From: Lachnospiraceae bacterium
Lineage (GTDB): Bacteria; Bacillota; Clostridia; Lachnospirales; Lachnospiraceae
Length of the DNA stretch: 64,000 bases
Assembly: GCA_021202335.1 (NCBI GenBank)
Contig: JAJQDE010000023.1
Location: 1 to 64,000, forward strand
Direction of reading: 5' to 3'
Shown: positions 44,359 to 55,623 of the stretch, one piece after another
Numbering within the stretch: position 1 is the stretch's first letter
How the letters are laid out: each line of letters opens with the position of its first letter
Made by a program: the position numbers and the translations under genes
The notes under the pieces: generated by a model
What the model was told of the DNA's origin: nothing
Database searches by the model: none
The model's input: the letters and a program-made list of their open reading frames with translations, nothing else

Positions 44359-45777
44359 ATGGTTTTCAGCAGTCTTTCTTTTATTTTTGTTTTTTTGCCT
44401 GCTTTTTTGGCTTTATATTATTGTGTGCCCTCTAAAAATAAAAATACGCTGCTTTTGCTTGGCAGCTTAGTCTTTTACAGTATGGGCGAGCCCTTTTACC
44501 TTTTTCTGATTCTTGCCTCAATACCGGTGAACTACCTGTTGGGGCTGGGCATCTCAAAATATAAAAAGGGCAGGGCTGAAAGACTTTTTTTATTTGTAGT
44601 GGCGCTTATATTTGATTTCGGGCTTCTGCTTTTTTTTAAATATACAAACTTTTTTATTGAAAATATAAATCTGCTGCTGCGGGCTTGCGGCTTGAACCGG
44701 CAAATTTTTACGCTGAACATCACCCTGCCGCTCGGAATCAGCTTTTATACCTTTCAGATTGTGTCGTATATCATTGACGTGTACCGCGGAAAAACAGAAG
44801 CCGAAAAGTCCTTCGTAAACATCGGCGTATATATCTGTATGTTTCCGCAGCTTATCGCGGGACCGATTGTGATATACTCCGATATTTCCGAGGCTTTAAA
44901 GGAGCGCACGGTTTCAATCCGCAATATTGACAGCGGGCTTAAGACATTCATCATCGGGCTTGGCTATAAGGTCATTATCGCAAACCGGATCGGCACTCTT
45001 TGGAACGAGGTATGCACCATAGGCTATGAAAGCATTTCCACACCGCTTGCCTGGATGGGCGCCGCCGCGTACGCGATGCAGCTCTACTTTGACTTCTGCG
45101 GCTATTCCGTTATGGCAATCGGCTTGGGGGAAATGCTGGGCTTTAAGATGCCCGATAATTTCAGATTTCCCTACATGGCAAGAAGCGTCACGGACTTTTG
45201 GCGCCGCTGGCACATCACGCTTGGCGCATGGTTTAAGGAATATGTCTATATCCCGCTTGGCGGGAACCGCAAGGGAAAAAAGCGCGCCATGTGCAACCTG
45301 TTTATCGTGTGGTTTTTGGTCGGCTTTTGGCACGGCGCGGCGTGGAACTTTATCCTTTGGGGAGTTTTTATCTTCGTGCTTTTGGCAATCGAGAAAAATT
45401 GGACGCTCAGATTTTTGAATGCCGGCAATATTTTCGCAAAAATTCTGTCGCATTTATACATATTGCTTTATATCGGGGTAAGCTGGGTGATTTTTGCCAT
45501 TACCGACTTCTCCGAGCTTGGTGTGTATCTGTCGAAAATGTTCCCGCTTTTTGCCGGCGCAAATAAGATATCCTTAAATGATTTTTGGAGGCTCCTTGAA
45601 ACATATGCCCCGCTTTTGACAGCCGGCATTATTTTTTCCACGGACTATCCTAAAAGGCTTTGGGAAAAGCTGCGCGGCAGCATTTTAGAGCTTATTGCAC
45701 TGCTTATCATATTTTGGTATTCCGTTTACCTGCTGTCCGTCGGCGTCAACAACCCGTTTTTGTATTTCAGGTTTTAA
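44359..45777 (+). CDS. MBOAT family membrane O-acyltransferase (AlgI/DltB-like)
   Basis: 472 residues from the ATG at 44359 (GGGGGAGAG upstream); the longer open frame to 43807 overlaps the divergent PPIase gene and is rejected. About eleven TMs. Family features: PLGISFYTFQIVSYIIDVYRG, FPQLIAGPI, SVTDFWRRWHITLGAWF and GFWHGAAWNFILWG with the catalytic His. It moves acyl groups across the membrane to an extracellular polymer. Paired with an SGNH protein right behind it. Confidence 0.92.
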   Translation: MVFSSLSFIFVFLPAFLALYYCVPSKNKNTLLLLGSLVFYSMGEPFYLFLILASIPVNYLLGLGISKYKKGRAERLFLFVVALIFDFGLLLFFKYTNFFIENINLLLRACGLNRQIFTLNITLPLGISFYTFQIVSYIIDVYRGKTEAEKSFVNIGVYICMFPQLIAGPIVIYSDISEALKERTVSIRNIDSGLKTFIIGLGYKVIIANRIGTLWNEVCTIGYESISTPLAWMGAAAYAMQLYFDFCGYSVMAIGLGEMLGFKMPDNFRFPYMARSVTDFWRRWHITLGAWFKEYVYIPLGGNRKGKKRAMCNLFIVWFLVGFWHGAAWNFILWGVFIFVLLAIEKNWTLRFLNAGNIFAKILSHLYILLYIGVSWVIFAITDFSELGVYLSKMFPLFAGANKISLNDFWRLLETYAPLLTAGIIFSTDYPKRLWEKLRGSILELIALLIIFWYSVYLLSVGVNNPFLYFRF

Positions 45778-45828
45778 GCCTTGACAGGACATATTTTTCA
45801 TATTAATAAATCGGAGGCAGCATGCCTT

Positions 45829-46731
45829 ATGAATGACAAAAAAAATTACGCGCTCCTTCTTCTGATTGTATTGTCAGCGCTGGCTTTCAGTCTGCTCGGC
45901 AGCCGCTGGCACTCCATATACTATTCCGACGAGGGAGCCTATTCACTTTCCAATCCGCCGCTTGCCACCGCCATGCGGGGAATCCACGACAGACTGTCTC
46001 TGACGGAGCTTTTCGGCAGAAGCGTTTCATCGTCGTTATCCTTCATAGATAACGACACGCTGCTTTTTGACGATATTGCGCTGTGCCTCGATGAAGCCGG
46101 AATTTTCGCAGCGGAGGCAATATCTTACGATGTGCGCTCATACAGCTTCAGCGCCGCGGACGATGATTATTTTGACGATGCCTGCTTTATCGGCGACTCC
46201 CGCACCGTGGGGATAAGCCAGTACGCAGGGATTGAAGATGCGGTCTTTTTGTGCCAAAACTCGCTTACCATCTATGATTATTATAAGGAAAAGCTCACCT
46301 ACAACGGTGAAAAGACCTCAATCCGGGATATATTGCTGCAAAATCAGTTCGCCAAAATATATATCATGGTGGGCATCAACGAGTGCGGGACGGGTACGCC
46401 CGAAAGCTTCTTTAACGCTTACCGCGATGTCGTAAACGATATACGGAGTATTCAGCCCGACGCGCTGATTTTCATACAGGCAAATCTGTTTGTGACCGAA
46501 AGCAAATCAAACGACGGCGACAGCATTACCAATGAAAACATTTCCTCGCGGAATAAGCTGATTGCCACGCTTGCCAACAAAAAGGATATTTTTTACATCG
46601 ACATAAACGAGAGCAGTCTTTGCGAGGATGGCGCGTTAATTTCCGAATACACTTGGGATCAGGTGCATATACGCGCACAGTATTATCCTATTTGGAAGGA
46701 CTTTCTGCTGCAGCACGCAATCATTCCATAG
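45829..46731 (+). CDS. Membrane-anchored SGNH/GDSL-like protein, MBOAT partner
   Basis: 300 residues from the ATG at 45829 (GGAGG ten bases upstream). One N-terminal TM, then an extracellular SGNH hydrolase-like domain with CFIGDSRTVGIS (block I), IMVGINECG (block III) and DQVHIRAQYYPIW (block V, Asp-x-x-His). All catalytic blocks are present, as in the second half of polymer O-acetylation systems. The gap to the MBOAT gene is 51 bp, so they form an operon. Substrate unknown. Confidence 0.85.
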   Translation: MNDKKNYALLLLIVLSALAFSLLGSRWHSIYYSDEGAYSLSNPPLATAMRGIHDRLSLTELFGRSVSSSLSFIDNDTLLFDDIALCLDEAGIFAAEAISYDVRSYSFSAADDDYFDDACFIGDSRTVGISQYAGIEDAVFLCQNSLTIYDYYKEKLTYNGEKTSIRDILLQNQFAKIYIMVGINECGTGTPESFFNAYRDVVNDIRSIQPDALIFIQANLFVTESKSNDGDSITNENISSRNKLIATLANKKDIFYIDINESSLCEDGALISEYTWDQVHIRAQYYPIWKDFLLQHAIIP

Positions 46732-46748
46732 AAAGCCCTTCCTTTTGC

Positions 46749-46764
46749 GCGCCCGCAAGGGCGC
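46749..46764. terminator. Hairpin between convergent SGNH and clpB genes
   Basis: GCGCCC-GCAA-GGGCGC, a GNRA-capped 6-bp stem in a 39-bp gap. The U tracts are short; it may end transcription from either side. Confidence 0.5.
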
Positions 46765-46770
46765 AGTACG

Positions 46771-49359
46771 CTATTTTGTGCAGGCAGTAAGATTTTCTCC
46801 CGTTTCATCCAAACCTATCAGTATCGTATCTCCCGCCTTTACCTTATCGGCAAGAATAAGCTTTGCTGCCAGCGTTTCCACATATTTCTGAATGTAGCGC
46901 TTTAAGGGTCTTGCGCCGTACACGGGGTCATAGCCGTTTTGCACGATATACTGCCCGGCAGCTTCGGACAATTCAATGGTAAGCTCCTTATCCGCAAGCC
47001 TTTTATTCAAATCCGCAAGTATAAGCTTAATGATGCCGCCTATATTTTCCTTTGTAAGCGGCTTAAACATTATCGTTTCATCGAGCCTGTTCAAAAACTC
47101 CGGTCTGAAATGCGCACGCAGCTCTCCCATCACCATCTCCTGCGCCTGTCCGCTGATATTTCCGTTCCCATCAATACCCTCGAGCAGATAGTGTGCGCCG
47201 ATGTTCGAGGTCATAATAAGAATTGTATTCTTAAAGTCCACCGTTCGCCCCTGAGAATCCGTGATGCGTCCGTCGTCCAGCACCTGAAGCAAAATATTAA
47301 ATACATCCGGATGCGCTTTCTCCACCTCGTCAAACAGCACCACGCTGTACGGCTTTCTGCGCACCGCCTCCGTGAGCTGACCGCCCTCATCGTAGCCCAC
47401 GTATCCGGGAGGCGCTCCGATGAGCCTTGACACGGAATGTTTTTCCATGTACTCGCTCATGTCGATACGCACCATATTGGACTCATCGTCAAAGAGCGAT
47501 GCCGCAAGCGCCTTCGCAAGCTCCGTCTTTCCTACGCCCGTAGGTCCCAAAAACAAAAACGACCCTATCGGCTTATCCGGATCCTTTATGCCCGCCTTTG
47601 AGCGGATGATTGCCTCAGTAACCTTTGTGACGCCCTCGTCCTGCCCCACAACGCGCTTGTGAAGCTCCTCGTCCAAATGAAGCGTTTTGTTCCTTTCACT
47701 CTCGTTCAGCTTAGCCACCGGGATTCCCGTCCATCTGGAAATAATCTTTGCAATCTCCTCCTCGGACACACTCTCATGCACCAAACGCATTTCGCGTGAG
47801 CCTGCGCTCACCTCCTCTGCCTCAAGCTGCTTTTTGAGCTGCGGGAGCTTTCCGTAGCTAAGCTCCGCCGCCTTCTCAAGATTTCCCTCGCGCTGGGCAA
47901 TCTGTATCTGATTATTTAATTCCTCTATATCCTCACGGAGCTTTGAGAGCTTCTCCACACACGCCTTCTCGTTGTCCCACTGGGCTTTGCGGTTGTCAAA
48001 CTCCGCCTTCTGCTCCGCAAGCTCCGCCTGAAGCGTTTCAAGGCGCTCCGCGCTAAGTCTGTCCTCCTCCTTTTTCAGAGCGGCAGCCTCTATCTCCATC
48101 TGCATAATATGGCGCTGCAGCTCGTCAAGCTCCGCCGGCATGGAATCCAGCTCCGTCTTAATCAGCGCGCACGCCTCGTCCACAAGGTCGATTGCCTTGT
48201 CGGGCAGGAAACGGTCCGTGATGTACCTGTTTGAAAGCATGGCAGCGCTCACAAGCGCGTTATCCATGATTTTCACGCCGTGAAACACCTCATAACGCTC
48301 CTTAAGACCGCGCAAAATGCTTATCGTGTCCTCAACCGTCGGCTCGCTTACCATAACGGGCTGGAAACGCCGTTCAAGCGCCGCGTCCTTTTCAATATAC
48401 TGCCTGTACTCGTCAAGCGTCGTGGCGCCGATACAGTGCAGCTCGCCTCTTGCAAGCATAGGCTTCAGCATATTTCCCGCATCCATCGCGCCATCGGTTT
48501 TTCCCGCTCCCACGATTGTGTGAATCTCGTCAATGAAAAGAATAATCTGCCCATCGCTGTTCTTCACGTCCTCGAGCACTGCCTTAAGACGCTCCTCAAA
48601 CTCGCCGCGGTACTTTGCCCCTGCAACAAGCGCGCCCATATCCAGCGAAAAAATCTTTTTATCCTTTAAGCCTTGGGGAACGTCGCCCCGTACAATACGC
48701 TGCGCAAGCCCTTCGACCACTGCCGTCTTGCCTACGCCCGGCTCACCGATAAGCACAGGATTGTTTTTCGTCTTTCTTGACAAAATCCGTATAATGTTAC
48801 GGATTTCATTGTCACGCCCGATAACAGGGTCAAGCTTTTGGTTTCTTGCCTTCTCCACCAAATCCTGACCGTACTTTTCAAGCGTATCATAGGTCGCTTC
48901 GGGATTGTCGCTCACAACCCGCTGATTGCCCCTGACCTCGGAAAGCGCCTTTAAAAAGCGCTCGCGCGTGATGCCGTACTCTCTGAAAATCTCCTTGACC
49001 TCCCTGTCGGGGCTCTGAAGCATTGCAAGAAACAGATGCTCTACCGACACATATTCGTCTCCCATACGCTTTGCCTCATCCTCTGCGCTGATGAGCGTCT
49101 TATTCAAATACTGACCGACGTATATCTGCCCTCCCTGCACCTTCACGCGCTTTTCCAAAGCCTGTCTTGCCCGCTCGACAAAATAATCCGTGTTAATCTC
49201 CATCTTTTCCATCAGCTTTAATATCAGACTGTCGTCAATGGTCAAAAGCTCATACAGAAGGTGCTCCTGCTCAAGCTCCTGATTGCCGTATTCGACTGCC
49301 AGCTTTTCGCAGGTATTTACCGCCTCAATTGATTTTTGCGTAAATTTTTGAATGTTCAT
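46771..49359 (-). CDS. clpB: ATP-dependent disaggregase ClpB
   Basis: 862 residues from the ATG at 49359 (GGAGG eight bases upstream), usual ClpB length. N-domain with two Clp repeats, NBD1 with [13 protein letters not shown], a long middle coiled coil (about 400-530) typical of ClpB rather than ClpC, and NBD2 with [13 protein letters not shown]. It rescues aggregated proteins with DnaK. It has its own promoter; no CIRCE or clear CtsR site is seen. Confidence 0.96.
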   Translation of the reverse strand: MNIQKFTQKSIEAVNTCEKLAVEYGNQELEQEHLLYELLTIDDSLILKLMEKMEINTDYFVERARQALEKRVKVQGGQIYVGQYLNKTLISAEDEAKRMGDEYVSVEHLFLAMLQSPDREVKEIFREYGITRERFLKALSEVRGNQRVVSDNPEATYDTLEKYGQDLVEKARNQKLDPVIGRDNEIRNIIRILSRKTKNNPVLIGEPGVGKTAVVEGLAQRIVRGDVPQGLKDKKIFSLDMGALVAGAKYRGEFEERLKAVLEDVKNSDGQIILFIDEIHTIVGAGKTDGAMDAGNMLKPMLARGELHCIGATTLDEYRQYIEKDAALERRFQPVMVSEPTVEDTISILRGLKERYEVFHGVKIMDNALVSAAMLSNRYITDRFLPDKAIDLVDEACALIKTELDSMPAELDELQRHIMQMEIEAAALKKEEDRLSAERLETLQAELAEQKAEFDNRKAQWDNEKACVEKLSKLREDIEELNNQIQIAQREGNLEKAAELSYGKLPQLKKQLEAEEVSAGSREMRLVHESVSEEEIAKIISRWTGIPVAKLNESERNKTLHLDEELHKRVVGQDEGVTKVTEAIIRSKAGIKDPDKPIGSFLFLGPTGVGKTELAKALAASLFDDESNMVRIDMSEYMEKHSVSRLIGAPPGYVGYDEGGQLTEAVRRKPYSVVLFDEVEKAHPDVFNILLQVLDDGRITDSQGRTVDFKNTILIMTSNIGAHYLLEGIDGNGNISGQAQEMVMGELRAHFRPEFLNRLDETIMFKPLTKENIGGIIKLILADLNKRLADKELTIELSEAAGQYIVQNGYDPVYGARPLKRYIQKYVETLAAKLILADKVKAGDTILIGLDETGENLTACTK

Positions 49360-49438
49360 AAATAATAACCTCCATTCTAAATTCGCAGAACCGACAAAGT
49401 TGGTTCTTCCCCCTCTTTGTTTTATCTGTTCTATATCC

Positions 49439-49466
49439 AATATAACACAATATTTCAATTTGTCAA
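49439..49466 (-). promoter_or_regulatory. Sigma-A promoter of clpB
   Basis: TTGACA, 16-bp spacer, TATATT on the minus strand. The leader has an AGAACC-N9-GGTTCT inverted repeat (49385-49405) before the SD. Confidence 0.7.
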
Positions 49467-49611
49467 TTTAGTTTATACTTTTATTAGAGATTTTATTTTG
49501 TAAATTATTTTTTGAAAATTGTTTTTTGAAAATTGTTTTTCTATTTTGGTATCGCTTTTTGGCAATCTATGCTATACTGATAAAGTATAAGTAAGAAAGA
49601 TGGTGCTAATT

Positions 49612-50157
49612 ATGATGGATGCCGCAACAGCATACTTTTTAAAAAAATATTATCCGCATGTCATCAAATGGTGGCTGGTTGTCTATAATCCGGAGTTTTT
49701 CCGCATTTGGCCCTCAGAGGCGGAAAAGGACGAGGCTCTAAAAATCGAAGCCGAAGAGGAAGCGCAGCTTGCGCTTGAGATGAAATCCGAGCAGGATGCC
49801 GTCTGTGAAATTGACGAGTCCGCTTTCAACGAAACGACAGGCTCCTACTCCGGTCTTTACGGGCAGAAGCCGGTCGATGAAAACACGCAGGCAGCCTTAG
49901 ATGCGATTATGAGCAATTCAAGCAATCAAAACAGCGTTGACTTTCTCCTCTCAGGCGGCGAGCCAAAGACCGGCGCTGCATATGCCGTTTCAGGAAGCGA
50001 CGCTTCAAACAGCGGCGACGTCGTTCTTCCTCCGGAGCATGAGGATGTTGTAAAAGAGGCAAACGCAATCTATGAAAGACTGTTGTTTGAAGCTGCTGAG
50101 GACGAAGCAAGAAAACAGGCGGAAATCGAAACCGCGCGCCAACAGGCGGCAGGCTAG
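49612..50157 (+). CDS. Hypothetical acidic protein
   Basis: About 181 residues; the first in-frame ATG of the track is at 49600 but ATGATG at 49612 is nearer a plausible RBS, so the start is uncertain. The N-terminus has an aromatic amphipathic stretch (AYFLKKYYPHVIKWWLVVYNPEFF), followed by acidic, Ala/Glu-rich low-complexity sequence ending in a helical EDEARKQAEIETARQQ segment. No family recognised. An extended -10 (TGCTATACT) lies at 49569-49577. Confidence 0.55.
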   Translation: MMDAATAYFLKKYYPHVIKWWLVVYNPEFFRIWPSEAEKDEALKIEAEEEAQLALEMKSEQDAVCEIDESAFNETTGSYSGLYGQKPVDENTQAALDAIMSNSSNQNSVDFLLSGGEPKTGAAYAVSGSDASNSGDVVLPPEHEDVVKEANAIYERLLFEAAEDEARKQAEIETARQQAAG

Positions 50158-50164
50158 GGGAAAA

Positions 50165-51067
50165 TCATTTTTTCAAAAACGTAACGCGAAAATCAATATC
50201 CGCGACGCTCAATATATCGTTTTCCTCGAGCTGCATAAGCTCATACGGCGGTATCATGATGCCGTTTACACGCGTATGGTTCGCGCTTTTTAAATCCTGC
50301 ACAAAGAATTTATTCCCAAGCCTTGTGATAAAGCAATGCTGTCTGCTCACAGCCCTCGATACGGACTCGTCCACAACCCCGTCGGCTTTTCTGCCGTTTC
50401 TTCCTATTATAAAGTCGCCATCGTCGACCAAAAATTCCAATATGCCGTTTTTGCCGCTGTAATAAAGCCTTAAACCGAGCCGCACGGCGGCGTCCTCTGA
50501 TGGTAAAAGCCCCGGCTGCCCGCCTCTCATGCTTTCTATCTCCAAAAGCGCTTCCTTTGCAGTGATGGAGCGCGCCGCAAGCAACTGCGCAAGCTGTTTC
50601 TCCCTTTCCGCTTTTCCGGGCGCAAGCTCTTTTGTAAGCCTTGCCACGGTACTTCTTAAGCGCTCTCCCCAGCTCTTTGACTCGGCGTATCTTACCCCGG
50701 TTATCGGAAGAAGCGCGACCTTCAGCATCTTCCGCTCCGTATCATAATATATATTTTCATATCTGCACCAGACACATTCCCTCTTTAAAAAGCCGTTTTC
50801 CTCGATTTTTCCCACAAGAAAAAACAGCTCACTGACCATATCCAAAACCTCATTCTCCCCAAGGCTGCCCTCCAGGCGCCTGACAGGCCTAAGGCCCGGC
50901 GCGTCCGACATAAAAATCAGCTTCTCCCTGCCGTTTTGCCTTTTTCTTGTATATGGAAGCATCTGTGCCGGCTTTTCCTGCTCCAGCAATTGATAACCCA
51001 TTTCAAAGAACATATCCGTTTCCTGAAATAAAAAGGAAAGCTTTTTTTCGTCAGTCCTCACAAGCAT
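50165..51067 (-). CDS. DUF6382-like protein with C-terminal FHA domain
   Basis: 300 residues. The first 180 match the kind of N-terminal region found with FHA domains in Lachnospiraceae (I believe DUF6382). The FHA domain starts near 215 with DFIIGRNGRKADGVVDE, then SRQHCFI and NHTRVNG, so it should bind phosphothreonine peptides. Cytoplasmic. The partner kinase is not in the window. Seven bp separate it from the upstream 155-residue gene. Confidence 0.8.
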   Translation of the reverse strand: MLVRTDEKKLSFLFQETDMFFEMGYQLLEQEKPAQMLPYTRKRQNGREKLIFMSDAPGLRPVRRLEGSLGENEVLDMVSELFFLVGKIEENGFLKRECVWCRYENIYYDTERKMLKVALLPITGVRYAESKSWGERLRSTVARLTKELAPGKAEREKQLAQLLAARSITAKEALLEIESMRGGQPGLLPSEDAAVRLGLRLYYSGKNGILEFLVDDGDFIIGRNGRKADGVVDESVSRAVSRQHCFITRLGNKFFVQDLKSANHTRVNGIMIPPYELMQLEENDILSVADIDFRVTFLKK

Positions 51068-51073
51068 TATTTT

Positions 51074-51541
51074 TCACCTTGCCTCCGTATTCCGGTCCCT
51101 TTTTAATATCCTTATCGAATCCGCAATATTATCAAAGACGCGCTCATTATCCGCCGCCTCCTCCTGCATGCACTGCATCGTCACGATAAGCTCGTTTCCC
51201 TCATAAATTCCCAGTATAAACACATTATAAAACTGATAGCCCATCATGCTTGAGCTGTACCGCAGCTCGCCGAACACGTCCTTCAAAAACTGTCTTTTAT
51301 TAATCCGAATACACTCAAATCCGATTACGTCCCTTACAAAGCCCTGATAGTATTCATTCAGCCTTGCCACAAGCTGCTCCTGCGGCAGGCGGCTGCCGCC
51401 TTTGGTAATTGTCACGACCACACGCCCGTTTTGGGACATGAAATTATTCTGAAGGACAGTATACGCCCCCGACTCCCTTAAATCCGAAGGTATCATAATT
51501 TCAATCCCCTCATCATACAGGCGGTATTTCTTGTACAGCAT
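51074..51541 (-). CDS. Hypothetical protein upstream of the FHA gene
   Basis: 155 residues, no signal peptide. The pattern of a beta-rich core (NGRVVVTITKGG, QFYNVFILGIYEGNELIVTMQC) and final helix resembles DcrB/PsbP-like small domains, but this is a guess. It is co-transcribed with the FHA gene. Confidence 0.5.
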   Translation of the reverse strand: MLYKKYRLYDEGIEIMIPSDLRESGAYTVLQNNFMSQNGRVVVTITKGGSRLPQEQLVARLNEYYQGFVRDVIGFECIRINKRQFLKDVFGELRYSSSMMGYQFYNVFILGIYEGNELIVTMQCMQEEAADNERVFDNIADSIRILKRDRNTEAR

Positions 51542-51612
51542 AACGACTATTTCTCCTACTAAAATAAAAATGACAGGACAGCCCGAAAAGCTTTCCCGTA
51601 TGAAAATGCAAA

Positions 51613-51636
51613 CGCTGCCACAGTATTGTGACAGCG
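51613..51636 (-). terminator. Terminator after guaB
   Basis: 10-bp stem with one G-T-type mismatch, CGCTGCCACA/TGTGACAGCG, loop GTAT, followed by TTTGCATTTTC on the minus strand. Confidence 0.6.
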
Positions 51637-51645
51637 CCGGCTAAA

Positions 51646-53142
<1,497 letters not shown>

Positions 53143-53153
53143 TTATTCTAAAA

Positions 53154-53186
53154 CAATAGAAAGTGCGCCCTGCGAACTTTCTATTG
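53154..53186 (-). promoter_or_regulatory. guaB leader hairpin (possible attenuator)
   Basis: Perfect 11-bp stem CAATAGAAAGT/ACTTTCTATTG followed by TTTTAG on the minus strand, just after the transcription start. No known purine riboswitch fold was recognised. Confidence 0.6.
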
Positions 53187-53192
53187 TCAAAA

Positions 53193-53221
53193 ATTATACT
53201 AAAGCGCATGGCGCTTGTCAA
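53193..53221 (-). promoter_or_regulatory. guaB promoter with inverted repeat in the spacer
   Basis: TTGACA, 17-bp spacer, TATAAT, full consensus on the minus strand. The spacer contains AAGCGC-CAT-GCGCTT, a perfect inverted repeat that could bind a repressor. Confidence 0.85.
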
Positions 53222-53223
53222 GA

Positions 53224-53724
53224 CTAATCCGTATACACCTTCCTTGGCGCCACCGACTTTACGGTTTTTGCAAAATCCTCATCTAAGTTCAAAAGATATC
53301 TGCATCCGCCGTCATAATAAATAAAGTAAAGTTTCTGACCCGGAATATCATGCCCCGCGCTCACGTCTATGGTCTTTACCTGCCTGTTTTTATACGCGTC
53401 AAGCTGATAGGAGCCTTGCGGCGCCATTATCTCAAGCTTATCCACTTCCAGCACCGTCACCCGCTTTCTCCTCGTCTTTGCCATCACCTTGTCAACCGTA
53501 ATTTCCTTGTCCAAATAAAGATACTCGTACTCAATGTCCGTCCATTGAAACACGAAATACGTAAGCACGCCCAAAACTACGGCAGCAAGAAATACCAGAG
53601 TATTTACCGTCAAAATCGTCAACAGTATCAAAAATACCAGGCATGTCACGCATACCGTCCTGAAAACCAGCTCCTTTGGTCCCTTTTCCTTTTTTACCAG
53701 CAATTCCTTATAGCTTTCGTTCAT
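53224..53724 (-). CDS. DUF6106-like membrane protein
   Basis: 166 residues with two close TMs near 20-60 (TVCVTCLVFLILLTILTVNTL then VFLAAVVLGVLTYFVF, listed as separate segments) and a cytosolic beta-rich domain (YEYLYLDKEITVDKVMAK) like PH-type membrane proteins. I place it in DUF6106 with moderate confidence. Its stop abuts the guaB promoter. Confidence 0.6.
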   Translation of the reverse strand: MNESYKELLVKKEKGPKELVFRTVCVTCLVFLILLTILTVNTLVFLAAVVLGVLTYFVFQWTDIEYEYLYLDKEITVDKVMAKTRRKRVTVLEVDKLEIMAPQGSYQLDAYKNRQVKTIDVSAGHDIPGQKLYFIYYDGGCRYLLNLDEDFAKTVKSVAPRKVYTD

Positions 53725-53833
53725 ATCGTTTCCCTTTCCGTCAATAAAATATTTATGCTGTTTTTTGCTTTCTATATCTTAGAATAAATCAAATGAATAT
53801 GCAAGAGGTTGGCAAGGTTTTAGAGAAATTTAA

Positions 53834-53862
53834 TTGACTTATTGCGCGGCAGACTATATTAT
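53834..53862 (+). promoter_or_regulatory. Promoter of the plus-strand membrane protein gene
   Basis: TTGACT, 17-bp spacer, TATTAT. Confidence 0.65.
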
Positions 53863-53898
53863 CAAAATAAAATGGGGGTTCATAATGGAGGTTTCATA

Positions 53899-54606
53899 AT
53901 GGAAATTTATAATAAAAACCGTGACAATAATCAGTCCCTTTCAGACGAAATACGGGAGCAGAATGCAAAGCTTAAGGGCGCGCCTTTAAAAGAAAAGCTT
54001 CTTTATTTTAAAGACTATTATCTACTGACTTCCGTTATCGTAATAGCGATATGCGCCTTTACCTTTTCACTTGCCTATTCCATAATTACCGCTCCAAAGG
54101 ACACCGCATTTGCCGCTTTTTTTTATAATGATTACGGCGATTCCTCAAGCACGGATTTGATTGACGGCTTTACGGAATATATGGGCATTGATACCTCAAA
54201 ACACAGCGCTTACATCGATGCAAGCATGACATACTCCTCAGATTTTAGCGATTACGACTCCTACACCGGACTTGAAAAGGCGATGGCTGTCATTACCGCT
54301 CAGGAGCTTGACGTCGTTGTCGGCGATGCGCAGACCATCGACTACTATGCAAGATGCGAATTTCTGCACGATGTCACTGACATTCTTCCCGAGGATTTAC
54401 TCGAACAGTTTGTGGACAGCATCTTCTACGCAGAGCTTGATGACGGTGAAACGATTGCGGCAGGCATTTATGTTTCCGATGCTCCCAAGCTAAATGAAAA
54501 TTACTACTATTACGAGGACAGCGGCGCAATTTTAAGCTTTATCGTCAACTCAAACAATATTGACACCGCAATCGAATTTTTAAGGTTTATTTACATGGAA
54601 GATTAA
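53899..54606 (+). CDS. Hypothetical membrane-anchored protein
   Basis: 235 residues from the ATG at 53899 (GGAGG seven bases upstream). A charged N-terminal 45 residues, one TM (YLLTSVIVIAICAFTFSLAY), then an external acidic, Tyr/Asp-rich domain of about 165 residues. The segment MAVITAQELDVVVGDAQT followed by an aromatic acidic stretch recalls periplasmic-binding-like folds, but no family is recognised. Convergent with the kinase gene, 10 bp apart. Confidence 0.6.
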   Translation: MEIYNKNRDNNQSLSDEIREQNAKLKGAPLKEKLLYFKDYYLLTSVIVIAICAFTFSLAYSIITAPKDTAFAAFFYNDYGDSSSTDLIDGFTEYMGIDTSKHSAYIDASMTYSSDFSDYDSYTGLEKAMAVITAQELDVVVGDAQTIDYYARCEFLHDVTDILPEDLLEQFVDSIFYAELDDGETIAAGIYVSDAPKLNENYYYYEDSGAILSFIVNSNNIDTAIEFLRFIYMED

Positions 54607-54616
54607 TCTTTTCCGG

Positions 54617-55531
54617 CTATTCCTTCCAAATAAGATTTCTCCACTGCTCAATCTGTTCCTCTGTCATAAAGCCGTTTGACGTGCCGACAAAGCTCATCTT
54701 ATAAGACGAGAACAGCAGCGCGTTTTTAATCGCGTCCTTTGCATCGCCTGTTTTCACGTAATAGTGCAAAAATGCTGAAAATACGGCATTCCCTACACCT
54801 ACCGTATTCACCACCTCATGCGTCTTTACGGAATTATATTCAATCACGCTGTTGTCCTCCCTTGTATAGAGGATAACGCCTCTGCTGCCCAAACCCATAA
54901 TTATGATTTCCGTATCATATTTTTTCCTGCACTCATCAATGCAGTCATACGGGTCCCCGTCAATATCATCGTCGCTTATGTATACAATATCCGCCGCTTC
55001 AAGAAAATCCTCCTTGTTGGCTATCTTCTCGGCACGCATGCTCCGCACGTTCAGCGCGAGCGGCTTGTTGTACTTCTTGGCAAGCTTTAAAAGCGGTCGG
55101 CAGAAATTACAGTTTGATATCAGCACCATGTCCTTATCCTGTATTTGGCTTTCAAACAGGTCAATATCATATTCCACTGTCCTGATATCCTTCACGTCCT
55201 CGAAGGTCTGCTTCCTTCCCTTTGCATAGAGAATGACCGCCGTCGGCATACCGTCAAGCATCGGCAGCACATAGTCCGTGCTTAATTCCACATCCGCCAT
55301 TTTCAGCTGCGCCTGTATCTGCCTTCTCGACATGCTTCTTGCTATCATGCTCATAAAATCCACATCATCTCCGAGCCACCTAAGCGCCATCGCCTCATTG
55401 AAGCCGGCGCCGCCCATACCGGAATTTACGCTGTCCGGTATGCTGTCAAACTCCTTATACGGCAAAGGCAGTTCATCTACATTGACAATTGTTTCAAGCT
55501 GTACAAACCCCGCAACCATAAATTTACTCAT
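54617..55531 (-). CDS. PfkB family carbohydrate kinase-like protein with altered active site
   Basis: 304 residues. The N-terminal sugar-binding motif is kept (SGMGGAGFNEAMAL). The second signature, usually DTxGAGDxF with the catalytic base Asp, reads NTVGVGNAVF, so the base and the anion-hole Ala are changed. It may be inactive, regulatory, or use another residue. The leader carries a dispersed hairpin/SD element (copy C) and the second three-hairpin repeat. Confidence 0.85.
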   Translation of the reverse strand: MSKFMVAGFVQLETIVNVDELPLPYKEFDSIPDSVNSGMGGAGFNEAMALRWLGDDVDFMSMIARSMSRRQIQAQLKMADVELSTDYVLPMLDGMPTAVILYAKGRKQTFEDVKDIRTVEYDIDLFESQIQDKDMVLISNCNFCRPLLKLAKKYNKPLALNVRSMRAEKIANKEDFLEAADIVYISDDDIDGDPYDCIDECRKKYDTEIIIMGLGSRGVILYTREDNSVIEYNSVKTHEVVNTVGVGNAVFSAFLHYYVKTGDAKDAIKNALLFSSYKMSFVGTSNGFMTEEQIEQWRNLIWKE

Positions 55532-55537
55532 CTTTTA

Positions 55538-55565
55538 CCTCATTTCTGCGCTGCTCTTTGCGCAT
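55538..55565 (-). repeat. Dispersed leader element, copy C
   Basis: TGCGC-AAAGAGCA-GCGCA followed by GAAATGAGG, in the leader of the PfkB-like gene. Confidence 0.55.
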
Positions 55566-55623
55566 AACGCAATGTTTTTTTCACTCTTTTCTCCATTCCG
55601 GTCTTTCGGTATCATTAATATAC

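Noticed and set aside
43807..45777. 656-codon MBOAT frame from 43807
   Set aside because: The first 184 codons overlap the divergent PPIase; SD and promoter support the ATG at 44359.
49380..49470. CtsR or CIRCE site at clpB
   Set aside because: No GGTCAAA heptad pair and no TTAGCACTC-N9-GAGTGCTAA found; only an AGAACC/GGTTCT inverted repeat.
53150..53190. Purine or PRPP riboswitch before guaB
   Set aside because: Only one simple hairpin with U run; no multi-helix junction or known conserved bases.
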